Positions 38,101 to 46,449 of a stretch of 57,202 nucleotides of DNA are shown in pieces (position 1 is the first letter of the stretch; every line of letters starts with the position of its first letter). Made by a program: the position numbers and the translations under genes. The DNA lies in NCBI GenBank assembly GCA_030141605.1, contig JAQGDQ010001178.1:1-57202 (forward strand), written 5' to 3'. Under the pieces are notes generated by a model, which had not been told where the DNA came from, ran no database searches, and saw nothing but the letters and a program-made list of their open reading frames with translations. This DNA is from Tubiluchus corallicola (Eukaryota > Priapulida > Priapulimorpha > Priapulimorphida > Tubiluchidae).

Positions 38101-41100
38101 AACAACAATAGCAACAACAAAAACAACAGCAACAACAACAATAGCAGCAGCAGCAACAACAACTACAATAGCAGCAGCAGCAACAACAACTACAACAACA
38201 ACAATAATAATAAAATAACAACAATAATAATAATTACAACAACAACAATAATAATAATAATAACAACAACAAAAATAACAACAACAACAATAATAATAAT
38301 AATTACAACAACAACAACAACAATAATAATAATCATCACTAATTTTCAAGCTCAATTGTTAGTAATTCTCAAACACATATTGTTTGCATTTTCTTTTCAA
38401 GATGAAAATTGATTTGGACAGCTTAATATTGCGTGCTAAAGTATCCCATGATCTCAGTCCAGCGTTGACAATGAAGTACCACTGTGACGCTGCATTGTGG
38501 TCTAATTACTCCATTTCCTTTCAGGGCGTTCAAGAGAAAGAAAGAAAACTCGAACTGGAGATTCAACGACTTGAAGCCAGGAAGAGTTCCGGCATTGCTT
38601 CTGTTGAATGCGCGGCTTTAGATAATCGTCCTTTACAGGTAATAGTTAGCTGTTGATTGTAAACGCGTCAGCTTTCCATTTTAAGGTAATACAGCTAGGG
38701 TACTGCAAAAATTCAATTTTGTCTTCTGCTTTGTAAGAAATCACATTTCTCGTCTCAACAATACCTTGGTCAAGAAGCGAGAACTGGTCACTGGTCATTG
38801 GTCACTTGTTTTCCAAAAGTTTTTCTTTACTGGATGTAACTTAAATTTTATCGTAAATTGCCGGACTATTGAATGCTGTTTGTTACTAAATTTGTGATGT
38901 TGGTAACTAGTAGGGATGAGAATTTTCCGCGGACGCGCGGAATTGCAAGTTTTTGGAAGATCAGTAGTGCCATTTTTGTAAATCACAGAAATTAGTTTTT
39001 GATAATCGGGGTTGAACTTCGTTTCCGTCGAAATCAAAACTTTCAGTAGCATTTTTTCGAGGTATTTATCTAGCTTACCTTTTTTATCTCCCAGATGTTG
39101 AAAATCGCTGAAAAATTTTGGCTAAAGCAGTTCAAGTAAAGCGTAAATATCGTTTATTTGATAATCTGTACGATTTGTAGCATGCCTTTTACGGCAATGT
39201 GGCATATCTTCATTGCTGACAAATGTGCAGATTTGAGGCGTCCAGACACAAACAACCGAAATACCAAAGCGTAATTTGAATAAACCCAAATTTAATTTTA
39301 TAATTTATGAAATATAGACAACAAAATATGTACAAAATAAAATTTGTTAATTTTTTGAAGCTTCAGGATCATATGTATCATGTATCCTTGATAGTTGGGT
39401 ATTTTAAATTATGAAACAAGGTAATTGATGTTTTAAGTCCACTTAGAGGTTCTCTATGGTCACAAAATTGCATTTTGCTGCGGCCCCCAAACCCCCGGCC
39501 TGTTTCAGAGTTTTTTGCAATTTGCCATTCTCATCCCTGAACTAGTGAGTATTTCGTATTACGGGTCGTCTTTGTTTCTTGCACTTTATTTCAAATGTTT
39601 TTACTTCGTTAAGACTAGTTACATTTTTCTGACGATTTCTCGTGTCAACTCAATTTTTGCGAAACGTACAACTTCTCGTCTTGCATCGAGTTTGAAAAAC
39701 CATCTCGCAGACTGCTAACGCGAGCAAATTGTTTTTGTGGGAGGAATTTGTGTGCTTGCACAGCAAAATAATCAATAAATTAGCAGTTAAGTTTTTCTAG
39801 TTATTCACATATCCTGAATCTTCATTTCATGAGGATCATTTTGATACCAAGTTCATCACTCTATGTTATTTCTAAGCTGAGATAATCCACGTTGAAGTTG
39901 AGGTGCAGGCTGCACACTGAAAAACATAATCTTGAGAAAATCACTGTTAAAGTCAGCCATTGTTTTTTGTCGTGTATATTGAATCTCCATTTCATGAGGA
40001 TCATTTTGATACCAAGTTCATACACAAAATAAAATATAAAATATGTGAAAAAAAACGATATATAAAATAAATATTGAGTAATTGATTCGCTGCTTATTTA
40101 CTGCTAAGTTTTTACGTTAACGTGGTTTCTTCTTCTTCTTCTACATCTAGAAAGTGAAAACTGAACCAGCCGTGCAAACTGACTTCATTCCCGACACGGA
40201 AGAATGTCGACGAAACGCTCCCGGCACCGATTATTCGTCGGAGCGAATTACTACTACCGTGTCGAACGATAGAGTACGTCACGATTCAGAGTCAGCGAAA
40301 AACGGTCTGCCGCACAAAGATTCCAAAAGCGGCGAGACGGGAGTTCCCGTAAACGCTGCAGTGCTGCCACCTTCGGGCGACAAACAGCGCACCGCTTCGA
40401 CGGAGAAAATCCTGAGCCTGTTACAGGAGATTCAAACCCGGCAAGTGGAACTAGTGCGTCTGCAGGCAGAAAAGCTTGCGCTTCAATCTCAGCCGGTCAA
40501 GTCGAACAGCCTGGCCGATTTTATGCAAGTTTCGCTGAATATTCAGACCGACATCGTCAAACTCCAGCAAGAAGTGCAGGCTCTGATTAACGACAGAAAT
40601 GATAGCGGTTATGCGTCGAGCCTCGAGGGCGTAAGCGCAGCCTCCGGTAAGAACGAAATGGGTGCTTTTAGTGAGAGTAAAGACGACGTCCAATTTAAAA
40701 CTCCGGTCGATAAGAAAAAGTCCATATCGACGAAAAACGTGAATAAGGATGAGAAGTGTTTAGATAGAGCCAGTGCATTAAGCAACACTCCTCTATTCGC
40801 TCATTCAAAAGTGTCCCCAAACCGTAAGAGTTGTTTGGATGCATCTTTTGTTCAAAACAATAAGAGTTGTTTAGACGCATCTTTTGTCCCAAACCGTAAG
40901 AGTTGTTTAGATGCATCTTTTGTTCAAAACAATAAGAGTTGTTTGAACGCATCTTTTGTGCCAAACAATAAGGGTTGTTTGGATGTGTCTTTTGTGCCAA
41001 ACAATAAGAGTTGTTTGAACGCATCTTTTGTGCCAAATAATAAGAGTTGTTTAGATGCATCTTTTGTGCCAAATAATAAGAGTTGTTTGGATGCGTCTTT

Positions 41101-43981
41101 TGTGCCAAACAATAAGAGTTGTTTGAACGCATCTTTTGTGCCAAACAATAAGAGTTGTTTGAACGCATCTTTTGTGCCAAATAATAAGAGTTGTTTAGAT
41201 GCATCTTTTGACCCAAACAATAAGAGTTGTTTGGATGCGTCTTTTGTGCCAAATATCGTATCGACGGCAGCAAAATGTTCCAACTTGATGACTCCGGCAC
41301 CCGTAAGACCGTCGGAAAAGTTCGTTCCGTTTGATCGTTCCGTGAAGACAAACGATCAGCTTTCTAGCGTCATCAAGCCTCCGAAGCTTTGCGTTGCGGA
41401 GGCGACATCTTTGCATGGACGGCAAAACGGGGCAGAATTGCGGCAGTGTGTGAACGGGACTTTATGGACCCGGCAAAATGCGGCGTTGAAGGAAAGGATT
41501 GAGGACGAACTCGTCGCGTTGGAGAGAAGCCAACCTAGTCCCACGTTTCCCTTTAACGTTTCAACTTGTCCGACGTTAGATCTGACTCACCTGCCGCCGC
41601 ATTCATTGCTAAACACGGGCGTAATAGACTTAGACGCCGCCGCAAAAGATTTTGAAGTTTTTAGTTGCGGACGCGAAACAACGTGCGTTGCTAACCAAAA
41701 CGCGGAAGTAACTTCCAGTAATGCGGCAAAGACGTGCGCCATTTCAGAAAACGAGGGAAAGAATCGGCGCGTGTCGTCGTTGAACTTGGAGATGAAAACC
41801 GAAGACAAACTTTTTCATAGAAATTTCTCACAGGTAAGAAAGTTTCGAGTTTTACATACAGTAGTAAACCGCTTAATAGACTAACGGTTAATAGACTCAA
41901 AAACACCTGGTACGATCCGCTTCTATTCTAATGTGCATAAAAACTGTCGGTAATTGACTCAAATAACTCTCCATAACTGACTCAATATTATTGCAAGACA
42001 CTGTCGGTAATAGACTCAAATAACTCTCCATAATTGACTCAATATTATTGCAAAACACTTTCGGTAATTGACTCAAATAACTCTCCATAATTGACTCAAT
42101 ATTGTTGCTAGACACTTTCGGTAATTGACTCAAATAACTCTCCATAATTGACTCAATATTATTGCTAGACACTTTCGGTAATTGACTCAAATAACTCTCC
42201 AGAATTGACTCAAATAACTCTCCATAATTGACTCAATATTATTGCAAGACACTTTCGGTAATTGACTCAAATAACTCTCCATAATTGACTCAATATTGTT
42301 GCTAGACACTTTCGGTAATTGACTCAAATAACTCTCCATAATTGACTCAATATTATTGCTAGACACTTTCGGTAATTGACTCAAATAACTCTCCATAATT
42401 GACTCAATATTATTGCAAGACAAAGCCATAAGTATGTCACGATAGCAGGCAACAAAATAACAGTCTAGTGGTCATTCATATGAATTTTATTGGCTTTGTG
42501 TAAGTAAATGGTCTTCTTCTGCTTCAAGTTTACATTATTAATTTGCCGCGTGGTTATAATTTTGCAGGAATTAATCGATCCAATCACGCAGCGTCTTCAC
42601 GATGCTCTATTGGACGAGGAAGTATCGTTGATATCGTGCGGGTTGAAATGCACCGTGAAGTGTTCTTCCAGGTGTTCTGATCCGGTCGCTTCCGTATTAT
42701 CCGAGGGTGACGCGTTTGTGAGTGGTTTTACCTCTATCCTCGACTTGAATTCGCTTTGAGTAGTTTTGCTTAGTCGACTCTAGTTAAATATGAGATCTTT
42801 TTAATCGCGCTAGAGTTGCCTCGAGATACATTTTCCGTTTCATAGTCATTATACGTTAATTTGCTCCGGCGGTGGTGGTAAGAAAGAGAAAAACCGAGGA
42901 CGAAGCAGGAAAATAGAGTCAGTTCCGGTGGTGGCTTGGGTTTAGGCACTGCGGAACTGCAGCACCCCCTACTTTCACTCGATATTATCGATGGCATTCA
43001 TTATAATGAGTTTTTTTTTAATTCTTTCCTTATACTTGTGCATTATATAATCCTTAAAACACAAGAAAATCCTTCATAAACATAAAGCTTAAAAAATTCG
43101 TTTTGGAATTTTATATCACTTACATACATCGCCTTTTTGCGTGAAGGACTTCAATCGGCAGTCACGCTGTATAAAACATGTAAATTTAAACTCCCGCGAT
43201 GACCGTTAGACGCAGCCATTTTCACAACAGGTCATTTGAAACAAGTTTAGATAACATTTTGTAAAGTTTGAAAAAATAATCAGAGCATTCGTGTAGCGCA
43301 CACGTCACTAACTAAATAAAATTTAGATTACTGTATCTTCTTTTCTAGTTACATAAATCTCTCTAGCAGGTAAGCGAAAATCTAAGTAACATAGATTTGC
43401 ACGGAAAGTTTTTTGGGACATAATTTAACATTTCCTTTTCTTCCCCTGATTTACGTTGTGCGTATATGACGTCATGTAATGCCGCCGTTTGGAATAATAA
43501 TAGCTATGCTTTTAGGCTCAAACTGTATGCATCAAAATTATTCTGTAATGTAATTTGCACACGTATATTCTGCATAAGAATCTCTTTTGTAATTTCTGGG
43601 TAATATTGCATTTATATTCATATTTATTTCAGTGAAATTATCTGTATTTTTATTATAACTGTTAGATGGAGAGTGGAAATAAATAAACTTATATAACTTG
43701 TATAAGTATTGCGCGAGATTTAAAATGAAAAGGAACAAAAATTTCCTTCAAGGCGAGTACGATATAAAATCACTATAAGCTAGTATAATTTTTTAAGGTG
43801 ATTTTTCTGAAACGTACTTCAGGTACCCCTCTCCTCTTGTCCCTTTAAGTAGATTTAATACGTTTTGTCTTTAAATCTCACTAATGTGCATTCTGTTTTC
43901 TCGCAGCACTTCGTTCCCATCTCTGAATTGATCTTCTGGTCAATGCACAGGCCCGGTTCGGCGTTTGACAGAACCTTCTGA
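20182..43981 (+). CDS. TROAP: Tastin (TROAP) homologue, 18 exons, complete
   Basis: Exons: 20182-20204, 21526-21769, 23093-23256, 26056-26219, 27807-27937, 29762-29846, 30672-30729, 31151-31340, 31941-32027, 32626-32728, 34485-34587, 35264-35423, 36141-36227, 36894-37040, 38525-38638, 40151-41833, 42568-42717, 43907-43981. All introns are GT-AG, phases match throughout, total 3768 nt, 1255 aa. Landmarks in order: N-terminal SNIPRYKTKQS and GKAFCKKPSTQ; two FEP(H/D)P(E/D)(S/A)LASIV motifs; AYTPTKNRT; AQRLPRKSPKSTG; a coiled coil beginning ILSLLQEIQTRQVELVRLQ; a 12-residue repeat array; and a C-terminal ALLDEEVSL..CSDPVASVLSEGDAFHFVPI. Human tastin, as I recall it, has the same order: ADPAALATILSGEGV, AYLAPRTPTHR, CPQRL, a leucine-zipper region, Cys-rich tandem repeats, then RLDDECAF..NPVATLLEWQDALCFIPV. 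Tastin associates with spindle poles and dynein light chain. Exons 1-2 are the least certain. Other oddities are reported separately. Confidence 0.8.
20610..21065. repeat. Degenerate ACTCCGACTCC-rich repeat
   Basis: In tastin intron 1. Repeated words such as GACTCCGAT, CTGACTCCAAC and CTAAAATTTTAGA recur through about 450 bp, like the subterminal repeats of some hAT-type MITEs. Ends were not defined. Confidence 0.4.
21985..22726. mobile_element. pogo/Tigger-like element with transposase remnant
   Basis: The inverted ends CCGTATATACTCGCGTATAA and TATGCGAGTATATACGG enclose 742 bp with a TA on each side. The interior keeps a short coding remnant (22272-22382). It lies in tastin intron 2. Confidence 0.75.
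22272..22382 (+). pseudogene. C-terminal scrap of a pogo-type transposase
   Basis: An open stretch of 36 codons ending in TAA reads YTKEEWRKLFGESDDE, then GGSDNDFEGF. Acidic C-termini with this kind of EEW..LFG..DDE.EGF pattern are typical of pogo/Tigger transposases. The upstream catalytic domain is absent, so it is a relic. Confidence 0.5.
23347..23847. mobile_element. hAT-like MITE (GGGATGAGAAT family), copy 1
   Basis: The ends CGGGGATGAGAATTTTC and GTCATTCTCATCCCTG are inverted repeats. The shared interior, for example CTTGATAGTTGGGTATTTTA and TTAAGTCCACTTAGAG, recurs at 38912-39538. Flanks share AATATT. In tastin intron 3. Confidence 0.7.
23980..24560. mobile_element. Complete MITE with CAGTGTTCCCTCGC ends
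   Basis: The ends CAGTGTTCCCTCGCTACTTC and GATAAGCGAGGGAACACTG are inverted and flanked by TA. At 581 bp it is the intact relative of 16411-17003. A short fragment with GGGTGGGCCTGGAACGGAAC also lies at about 53491-53515. No transposase. Confidence 0.85.
24575..25045 (-). repeat. Dispersed repeat family D, copy 2
   Basis: Reverse-oriented copy of the 11690-12425 sequence. It shares CATTACATGACGTCA, CACCAATTGGTAAAATGTCG and CTCTGATTATTTTTTCAAAC. It begins directly after the MITE at 23980-24560. Confidence 0.7.
25345..25697 (+). mobile_element. 5S-headed SINE family, 5'-truncated copy
   Basis: From GTGACCCGACGGCCATGTG to GAAGGATGCCAACCAACC this matches the body of the complete element at 33858-34404 (reverse strand), but the 5S head is missing. 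The tail ends in AACC repeats. It lies in tastin intron 3. Confidence 0.75.
25785..26010 (+). repeat. Dispersed repeat family Y, copy 1
   Basis: Shares GAACAAGAAAAAATGAACTA, GCTGTTAAAACTGTA and AACCTTTGACCTTTTCACGA with copies at 30360-30570 and, reversed, 34600-34810. It lies just before tastin exon 4. Confidence 0.65.
26327..26500 (+). mobile_element. tRNA-like SINE, copy
   Basis: It carries GATGAACTATGGACCGTCAC, TGTACGCAGAAGGTCG and a perfect Pol III box B (GGTTCAAATCC), then TGTTCCAACTTTTCC. The same order recurs at 45725-45840. No complete tRNA fold, so it is a SINE head and not a working tRNA gene. Confidence 0.5.
26666..27045. mobile_element. hAT-type MITE with GGGGTGAACATCGAA end
   Basis: The ends TAGGGGTGAACATC and GAATGCTCACCCTTA are inverted. 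The flanks ATTGAAAT and GTTGAAAT agree at 7 of 8 positions, fitting the 8-bp target duplication of hAT elements. The interior is rich in TTCGAATTCGA-like words. 380 bp, tastin intron 4. Confidence 0.8.
27299..27759. mobile_element. hAT-like MITE with AGGGGTGTGCAAATT ends
   Basis: TAGGGGTGTGCAAATTATC on the left and GCAATTTGCACACCCCTG on the right are inverted repeats 461 bp apart. Both sides carry GGGCCAC/GCGGGCCGC words. No clear target duplication. It ends 48 bp before tastin exon 5. Confidence 0.75.
28010..29590. repeat. 57-bp minisatellite with higher-order period
   Basis: About 28 tandem units, each holding CAGTACATGTACTTGTACTT followed by TGCTTGTTxTGTACTTGT. The basic step is 57 bp (AGTTTATCAG at 28091, 28148, 28205, 28262). 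A larger block beginning with a variant TTCTCGTACTTTG unit recurs about every 352 bp (about 28042, 28394, 28746). Because 57 is a multiple of 3, long open frames run through in all three plus frames; they are not genes. In tastin intron 5. Confidence 0.95.
29908..30358. repeat. 33-34-bp minisatellite
   Basis: About 13 units of the type CAGGTTGGGCCATCTTAACA plus GCATTATTGGCCC. A CAGGTCGGGTCGTCTTAACA variant recurs every second or third unit. In tastin intron 6. Confidence 0.95.
30360..30570 (+). repeat. Dispersed repeat family Y, copy 2
   Basis: Begins GTGATTTACTAGCAGGATC right at the end of the 33-bp minisatellite and shares GAACAAGAAAAAATGAACTA and TTAACCTTTGACCTTTCCAC with 25785-26010 and, reversed, 34600-34810. 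Confidence 0.7.
30730..31001. repeat. 68-bp repeat starting exactly at a splice donor
   Basis: Four tandem units start at 30730, 30798, 30866 and 30934. Each begins GTAGTGCAGTTACACACTTG and contains CTCTAGATGGCGGTCAAGTA; the fourth is diverged at its end. The first base of the array is the first base of the tastin exon 7 donor, so every unit repeats the donor-like GTAGTG. Confidence 0.9.
31002..31110. repeat. 52-bp direct duplication
   Basis: GTTCAACAGAATAATAGTCA and the following 30 bp occur twice in a row with two or three differences, directly after the 68-bp array. Confidence 0.8.
31500..31880 (-). repeat. Dispersed repeat family D, copy 3
   Basis: Reverse copy with CCATTACATGACGTCATA, CACCAATTGGTAAAATG and CTCTGATTATTTTTTCAAAC. 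It ends shortly before tastin exon 9 (31941). Confidence 0.7.
32078..32400 (-). mobile_element. 3' end of a LINE, minus strand
   Basis: Read on the minus strand, the sequence ends AATAAATGTTCTATGTCTAT with further GTCTAT repeats, like the short repeated 3' tails of CR1/L2-type LINEs. The preceding part (AGGAGACTAGATGACCC) has no ORF. In tastin intron 9. Confidence 0.45.
32821..33560. repeat. Long TTAG/TTGG tetranucleotide array
   Basis: About 740 bp of imperfect GTTAGTTAGTTGGTTTGTTA-type tetranucleotides, in tastin intron 10. Confidence 0.95.
33858..34404 (-). mobile_element. Full-length 5S-rRNA-headed SINE
   Basis: Minus-strand element of about 547 bp: a 5S-like head (34285-34404), then a body shared with 25345-25697 (GCATGCTCACTGACTCCGGC, CAAACGTATCGCTCCGCTTT), then a tail shared with all three copies (GTCGACGCTGCAGCTCCATC, CATTGTCTTCCGAGACAG) ending near GGATGCGAACC. 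This is the architecture of 5S-derived SINEs (SINE3 class). Apparent ORFs in the body are non-coding. In tastin intron 10. Confidence 0.75.
34285..34404 (-). rRNA. 5S rRNA-like sequence (SINE head)
   Basis: 120 nt beginning GACTACAGCC and ending GTGCTGTAGGCTT. The 3' half (GCCTGGTTAGTACTTGGATG, GTGACCGCCTAGGAATACC) is very close to animal 5S rRNA, and the internal promoter box A-like AGTTAAGCAACTTAGAGCC is present. The 5' half is diverged (GTTGAAAACACC where 5S usually has CCTGAACGCGCC). Being fused to a repeated body, it is probably not a functional ribosomal gene. Confidence 0.75.
34600..34810 (-). repeat. Dispersed repeat family Y, copy 3
   Basis: Reverse copy of the sequence at 30360-30570: GAAAGGTCAAAGGTTAAGTG, TTCATTTTTTCTCGTTCCCG and GATCCTGCTAGTAAATCACT. 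A diverged short stretch of the same kind lies at about 34915-34990 and another at about 15955-16050. Confidence 0.65.
35437..35545. repeat. (TA)n-rich microsatellite
   Basis: ATATATCACATATATTACATA-like simple sequence, starting 14 bp after the donor of tastin exon 12. Confidence 0.9.
36260..36760. repeat. About 155-bp tandem repeat, three copies
   Basis: GTGTTTACAGAGTGACTGCC recurs at about 36320, 36472 and (as GTGTTTACAGACTGACTGCC) 36637. Each is followed by TCAGCTTTTTCATTACCTTTTT and GAATCAGGAAGC. In tastin intron 13. Confidence 0.8.
37300..37880 (+). repeat. Dispersed repeat family Z, copy 1
   Basis: The part from about 37640 (AACTAACACATCTGAACTGAG, GCTAGTGCCCGTCTAACTAG, AAAGAGTAGATTGTTTTGA) is present in reverse at about 45352-45620. 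Function unknown; in tastin intron 14. Confidence 0.6.
37957..38335. repeat. (AAC/AAT/CAG)n trinucleotide array
   Basis: About 380 bp of AAC, AAT and AGC triplets in tastin intron 14. Cys- or Val-rich open frames on the minus strand are artefacts. Confidence 0.95.
38912..39538. mobile_element. hAT-like MITE (GGGATGAGAAT family), copy 2
   Basis: AGGGATGAGAATTTTC and GCCATTCTCATCCCT are inverted ends. The flanks TAACTAGT and GAACTAGT match at 7 of 8 positions, supporting a hAT-like 8-bp target duplication. Shares the interior with 23347-23847. In tastin intron 15. Confidence 0.8.
40817..41248 (+). repeat. Coding minisatellite: 12 x 36 bp in tastin exon 16
   Basis: Twelve perfect-length 36-bp units encode PNNKSCLDASFV with N/D, P/Q, R/N and G/S variants. 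All units keep the frame and only Gly (one), Val (one) and Asp (one) replacements break the pattern, so the array is translated and probably constrained. It lies between the coiled coil and the conserved C-terminus of the tastin homologue. Confidence 0.95.
41946..42425. repeat. 56-58-bp minisatellite, about eight copies
   Basis: Units of CGGTAATTGACTCAAATAAC plus CTCCATAATTGACTCAATATT recur from just inside tastin intron 16. The preceding ACCGCTTAATAGACTAACGG looks like the end of a pogo-type MITE, so the array may have grown from a MITE. Confidence 0.9.
43040..43860 (+). repeat. Dispersed repeat family D, copy 4 (interrupted)
   Basis: Same orientation as 11690-12425. Collinearity breaks after TGACGTCATGTAATG (about 43497) and resumes at TATTGCGCGAGATTTAAAATG (about 43706), so about 205 bp has been inserted into this copy. 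In the last tastin intron, next to exon 18. Confidence 0.7.
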
Positions 43982-44200
43982 ACATCCACACCGGAGCAGC
44001 GACAGTTATCGGAAAATCGGCCTCGTTCGTCACTGCGCGGCCGCGTCATTTCGTTGCGAGTGCTGAGCAGTACGGATGCTATTCCAAAGTTATGATCGTC
44101 GAGTTGTTTTTGTCAGTTTGCCATCGCAGTTACCGTGTGGTAGCTTAGTTGAAATAACTCTAGTTTTGGGCTTTTTGTCTGTAATTTGCATGTGTGTTAA

Positions 44201-44658
44201 CCCTTTAAGTCCCAAATTATTTTTTTAATAAAAAAATTTTTTGGCTTGGTACTTTTGTTCAGTATGTCCATCTTGTTTACACATAATAACTGTTTTTTTC
44301 TACCTGTGCCCGCGTGCTAAATATAGCCTGTATCCCACGGGATACATTGGGATTCAATGGAAGCATAAAATGTGCTTCATTTTGCAACTGCTGATAATTT
44401 TTTAAAGTATTTAAGACATTTAGTATGCATGCTATGCTGATCTGTACAAAGTCGTCTCTAAAGTACTGTACCTTGCGCAGTTTTTTATGCCATGTAGATT
44501 TTCTAGTTTGCCATTTTATCACCATTTTTAGTCTATTGTTATTGGCTTAAATCAAAATAACTATTAAAAGATCAAATGACTGTCAGGTTTAAAACTTTAT
44601 TAATTTTAAAGGCAGAAAATATTCTCATATCCCATGGGATACAACGGGTATGAAAGGG
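44201..44658. mobile_element. TTAA-flanked MITE (piggyBac-like)
   Basis: The ends CCCTTTAAGTCCC and GGGTATGAAAGGG sit between two TTAA tetranucleotides (44197-44200, 44659-44662), the target duplication of piggyBac and Kolobok elements. Subterminal TATCCCACGGGATACA and TATCCCATGGGATACA palindromes are shared by both halves. No ORF. Confidence 0.75.
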
Positions 44659-45089
44659 TTAAGTTCCTCATTACAACATGTATCGTGTACACTTGCTTTG
44701 ATATCTATAAAAAAATTCAAAGATTTAGTTGTTAACTGACATATCTGTGTTTATGAACGTTCCTCTTTCTTCGTTTTTGCTATTTGTAGCATATAAACTA
44801 TCTTTTAGGCAATTTTACTACAAAATGTCTTCTCTTTACATCAACAGCACAGTTTCTGAACCTCTTAATAACACTTTTGGCTCTCGAACATAATAAACCA
44901 CGTCGATGTTTAATATCGTTAACGTTTAACGTTAGCTTAATCAAGTTATCTTAATTTTACATACTATTAAAAAATAATAGTCTTTCTATCTTTTATATCA
45001 TCCCATATATGAGCTTCATTCATTACATCATTCCATTTTAAGCACTAATGTTTTTTTTTATCACGATTCACTTTAAATTTTCAGATTAT

Positions 45090-45310
45090 CTCCATTACTT
45101 TTTTTCTATCACTGTGTGGAACAATCTAACAAGCCCTGCTTTTTGATTGCCCGCAACACATTTACCTTCGTGTATAAGTGAACAGTGTTTGAGGCTTTTC
45201 CTGTGCAGTATTTCTTATTTGTATTACGTTCATTGTAGGCCCTTTCACTAGATATTGTACATGAAACTATTGTAAATGTGTAAGGTGAAATAAATGACTT
45301 ATGACTTATC
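45090..45310 (+). mobile_element. LINE 3'-end scrap
   Basis: The sequence near 45105 translates as a C-terminal LINE-like TVWNNL-type motif, followed by stops and ending AAATAAATGACTTATGACTT, a short repeated tail like those of L2/CR1 LINEs. Confidence 0.4.
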
Positions 45311-45351
45311 AAAATTAATGGATGGCGAATGGATTAATGCTTATAGCAGAA

Positions 45352-45620
45352 CTGGACCTTAAACTGCAGTTCAAAACAATCTACTCTTTAAAATATTAAA
45401 AGGAAACATACTATTTTTTAAAAAAATGACTTACGTGAAAGAATTATTACCACACAAACATAACTTCACGTTCCCGCCACTAGTTCTTCACTGTTACATG
45501 CATTTCACCATTCGCTAGTTAGACGGACACTAGCGCCTGCATTTCGGAAACGCATTGCACAAAAACAGGTATTGAACTTCTCAGTTTAGATGTGTTAGTT
45601 TGTGACACACTGCACACGTT
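45352..45620 (-). repeat. Dispersed repeat family Z, copy 2
   Basis: Reverse copy of 37640-37880: AACAATCTACTCTTTAAAAT, CATTCGCTAGTTAGACGG and TTTAGATGTGTTAGTTTGTG. Confidence 0.65.
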
Positions 45621-45724
45621 TAACAGCTCATGCATTTAAGAATAGTAGTGACTGTAGTCAAAATGACTTTAGTGTGAGCAATGCAACATTTGAAATGCTG
45701 AAACGGTTAACCACGTACAGTTAA

Positions 45725-45840
45725 GAATGAACTTTGGACTGGCATAATCATCCGGAGACATGTACGCCGAAGGTTCCTGGTTCAAATCCAATTTGAATCA
45801 GTCTAGTGTGTCCTAACTTTTCACATTTATTGTCTTTTTA
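45725..45840 (+). mobile_element. tRNA-like SINE, copy
   Basis: AATGAACTTTGGACTGGCA, CATGTACGCCGAAGGTTC and box B GGTTCAAATCC, then TGTCCTAACTTTTCAC, follow the same order as 26327-26500. Confidence 0.5.
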
Positions 45841-46139
45841 ATTTGGCGTCAAAAGTTAATTAACGGTGATTAAAGTTAATTAATTATCTGCACCGTTATC
45901 AATACAATGTTTTTTCTGCGTAATGCTGATGTTTTGAAGTTTATGTTTCGCAGATAACGTGTTAGCTAAGTCACTAGTGGTGCAGTCATTAATTAAGGAA
46001 CCTCTATTACTGTATTCTGCTATTATAATTTAGCAAATAATGATATAGTTCTGATCTGTGCTGTGATTGTGCAAACCTGTTAATTTATTACAGTCTAGTA
46101 GTGATAGACCTGTTAAGTTGCTTAATGATACAATACTTT

Positions 46140-46254
46140 TGTTAATAGGTGATGGCAATCATCAAGTACTTTTGTTTTAGAATTTGTTAATAGGTGATGG
46201 CAATCATCAAGTACTCTTGTTTTAGAGTTTGTTAATAGGTGATGGCAATCATTA
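46140..46254. repeat. 51-bp tandem repeat, three copies
   Basis: TTGTTAATAGGTGATGGCAA recurs three times, the first two followed by TCATCAAGTACT(T/C)TTGTTTTAGA. Confidence 0.85.
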
Positions 46255-46449
46255 ACTTCTTATGCGTAGTGGAATGAGGTCATATTTTTCTGATAGGTTG
46301 TCTTCTGTTTTATGAATTGAATCAGTGCTTCGTGTATGCTGACAGACAGACCATTGAGTTTTGTGAAATTTACGGCAAAAATGACTTTAGGAAAAAGATT
46401 AGTACTGTAAGTGGTTTTTTTGTATCATCATAGTCTTGTACGCAGTTAT

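Noticed and set aside
37949-38355. Poly-Cys and poly-Val ORFs on the minus strand
   Set aside because: Trinucleotide microsatellite within a tastin intron.
40695-41351. Minus-strand ORFs opposite tastin exon 16
   Set aside because: Shadow of the 36-bp coding repeat on the other strand; the plus frame carries the conserved tastin context.
41897-42429. Minus-strand ORFs with repeated ESYLSQLPKVS
   Set aside because: 56-58-bp minisatellite in tastin intron 16; no splice or homology support.
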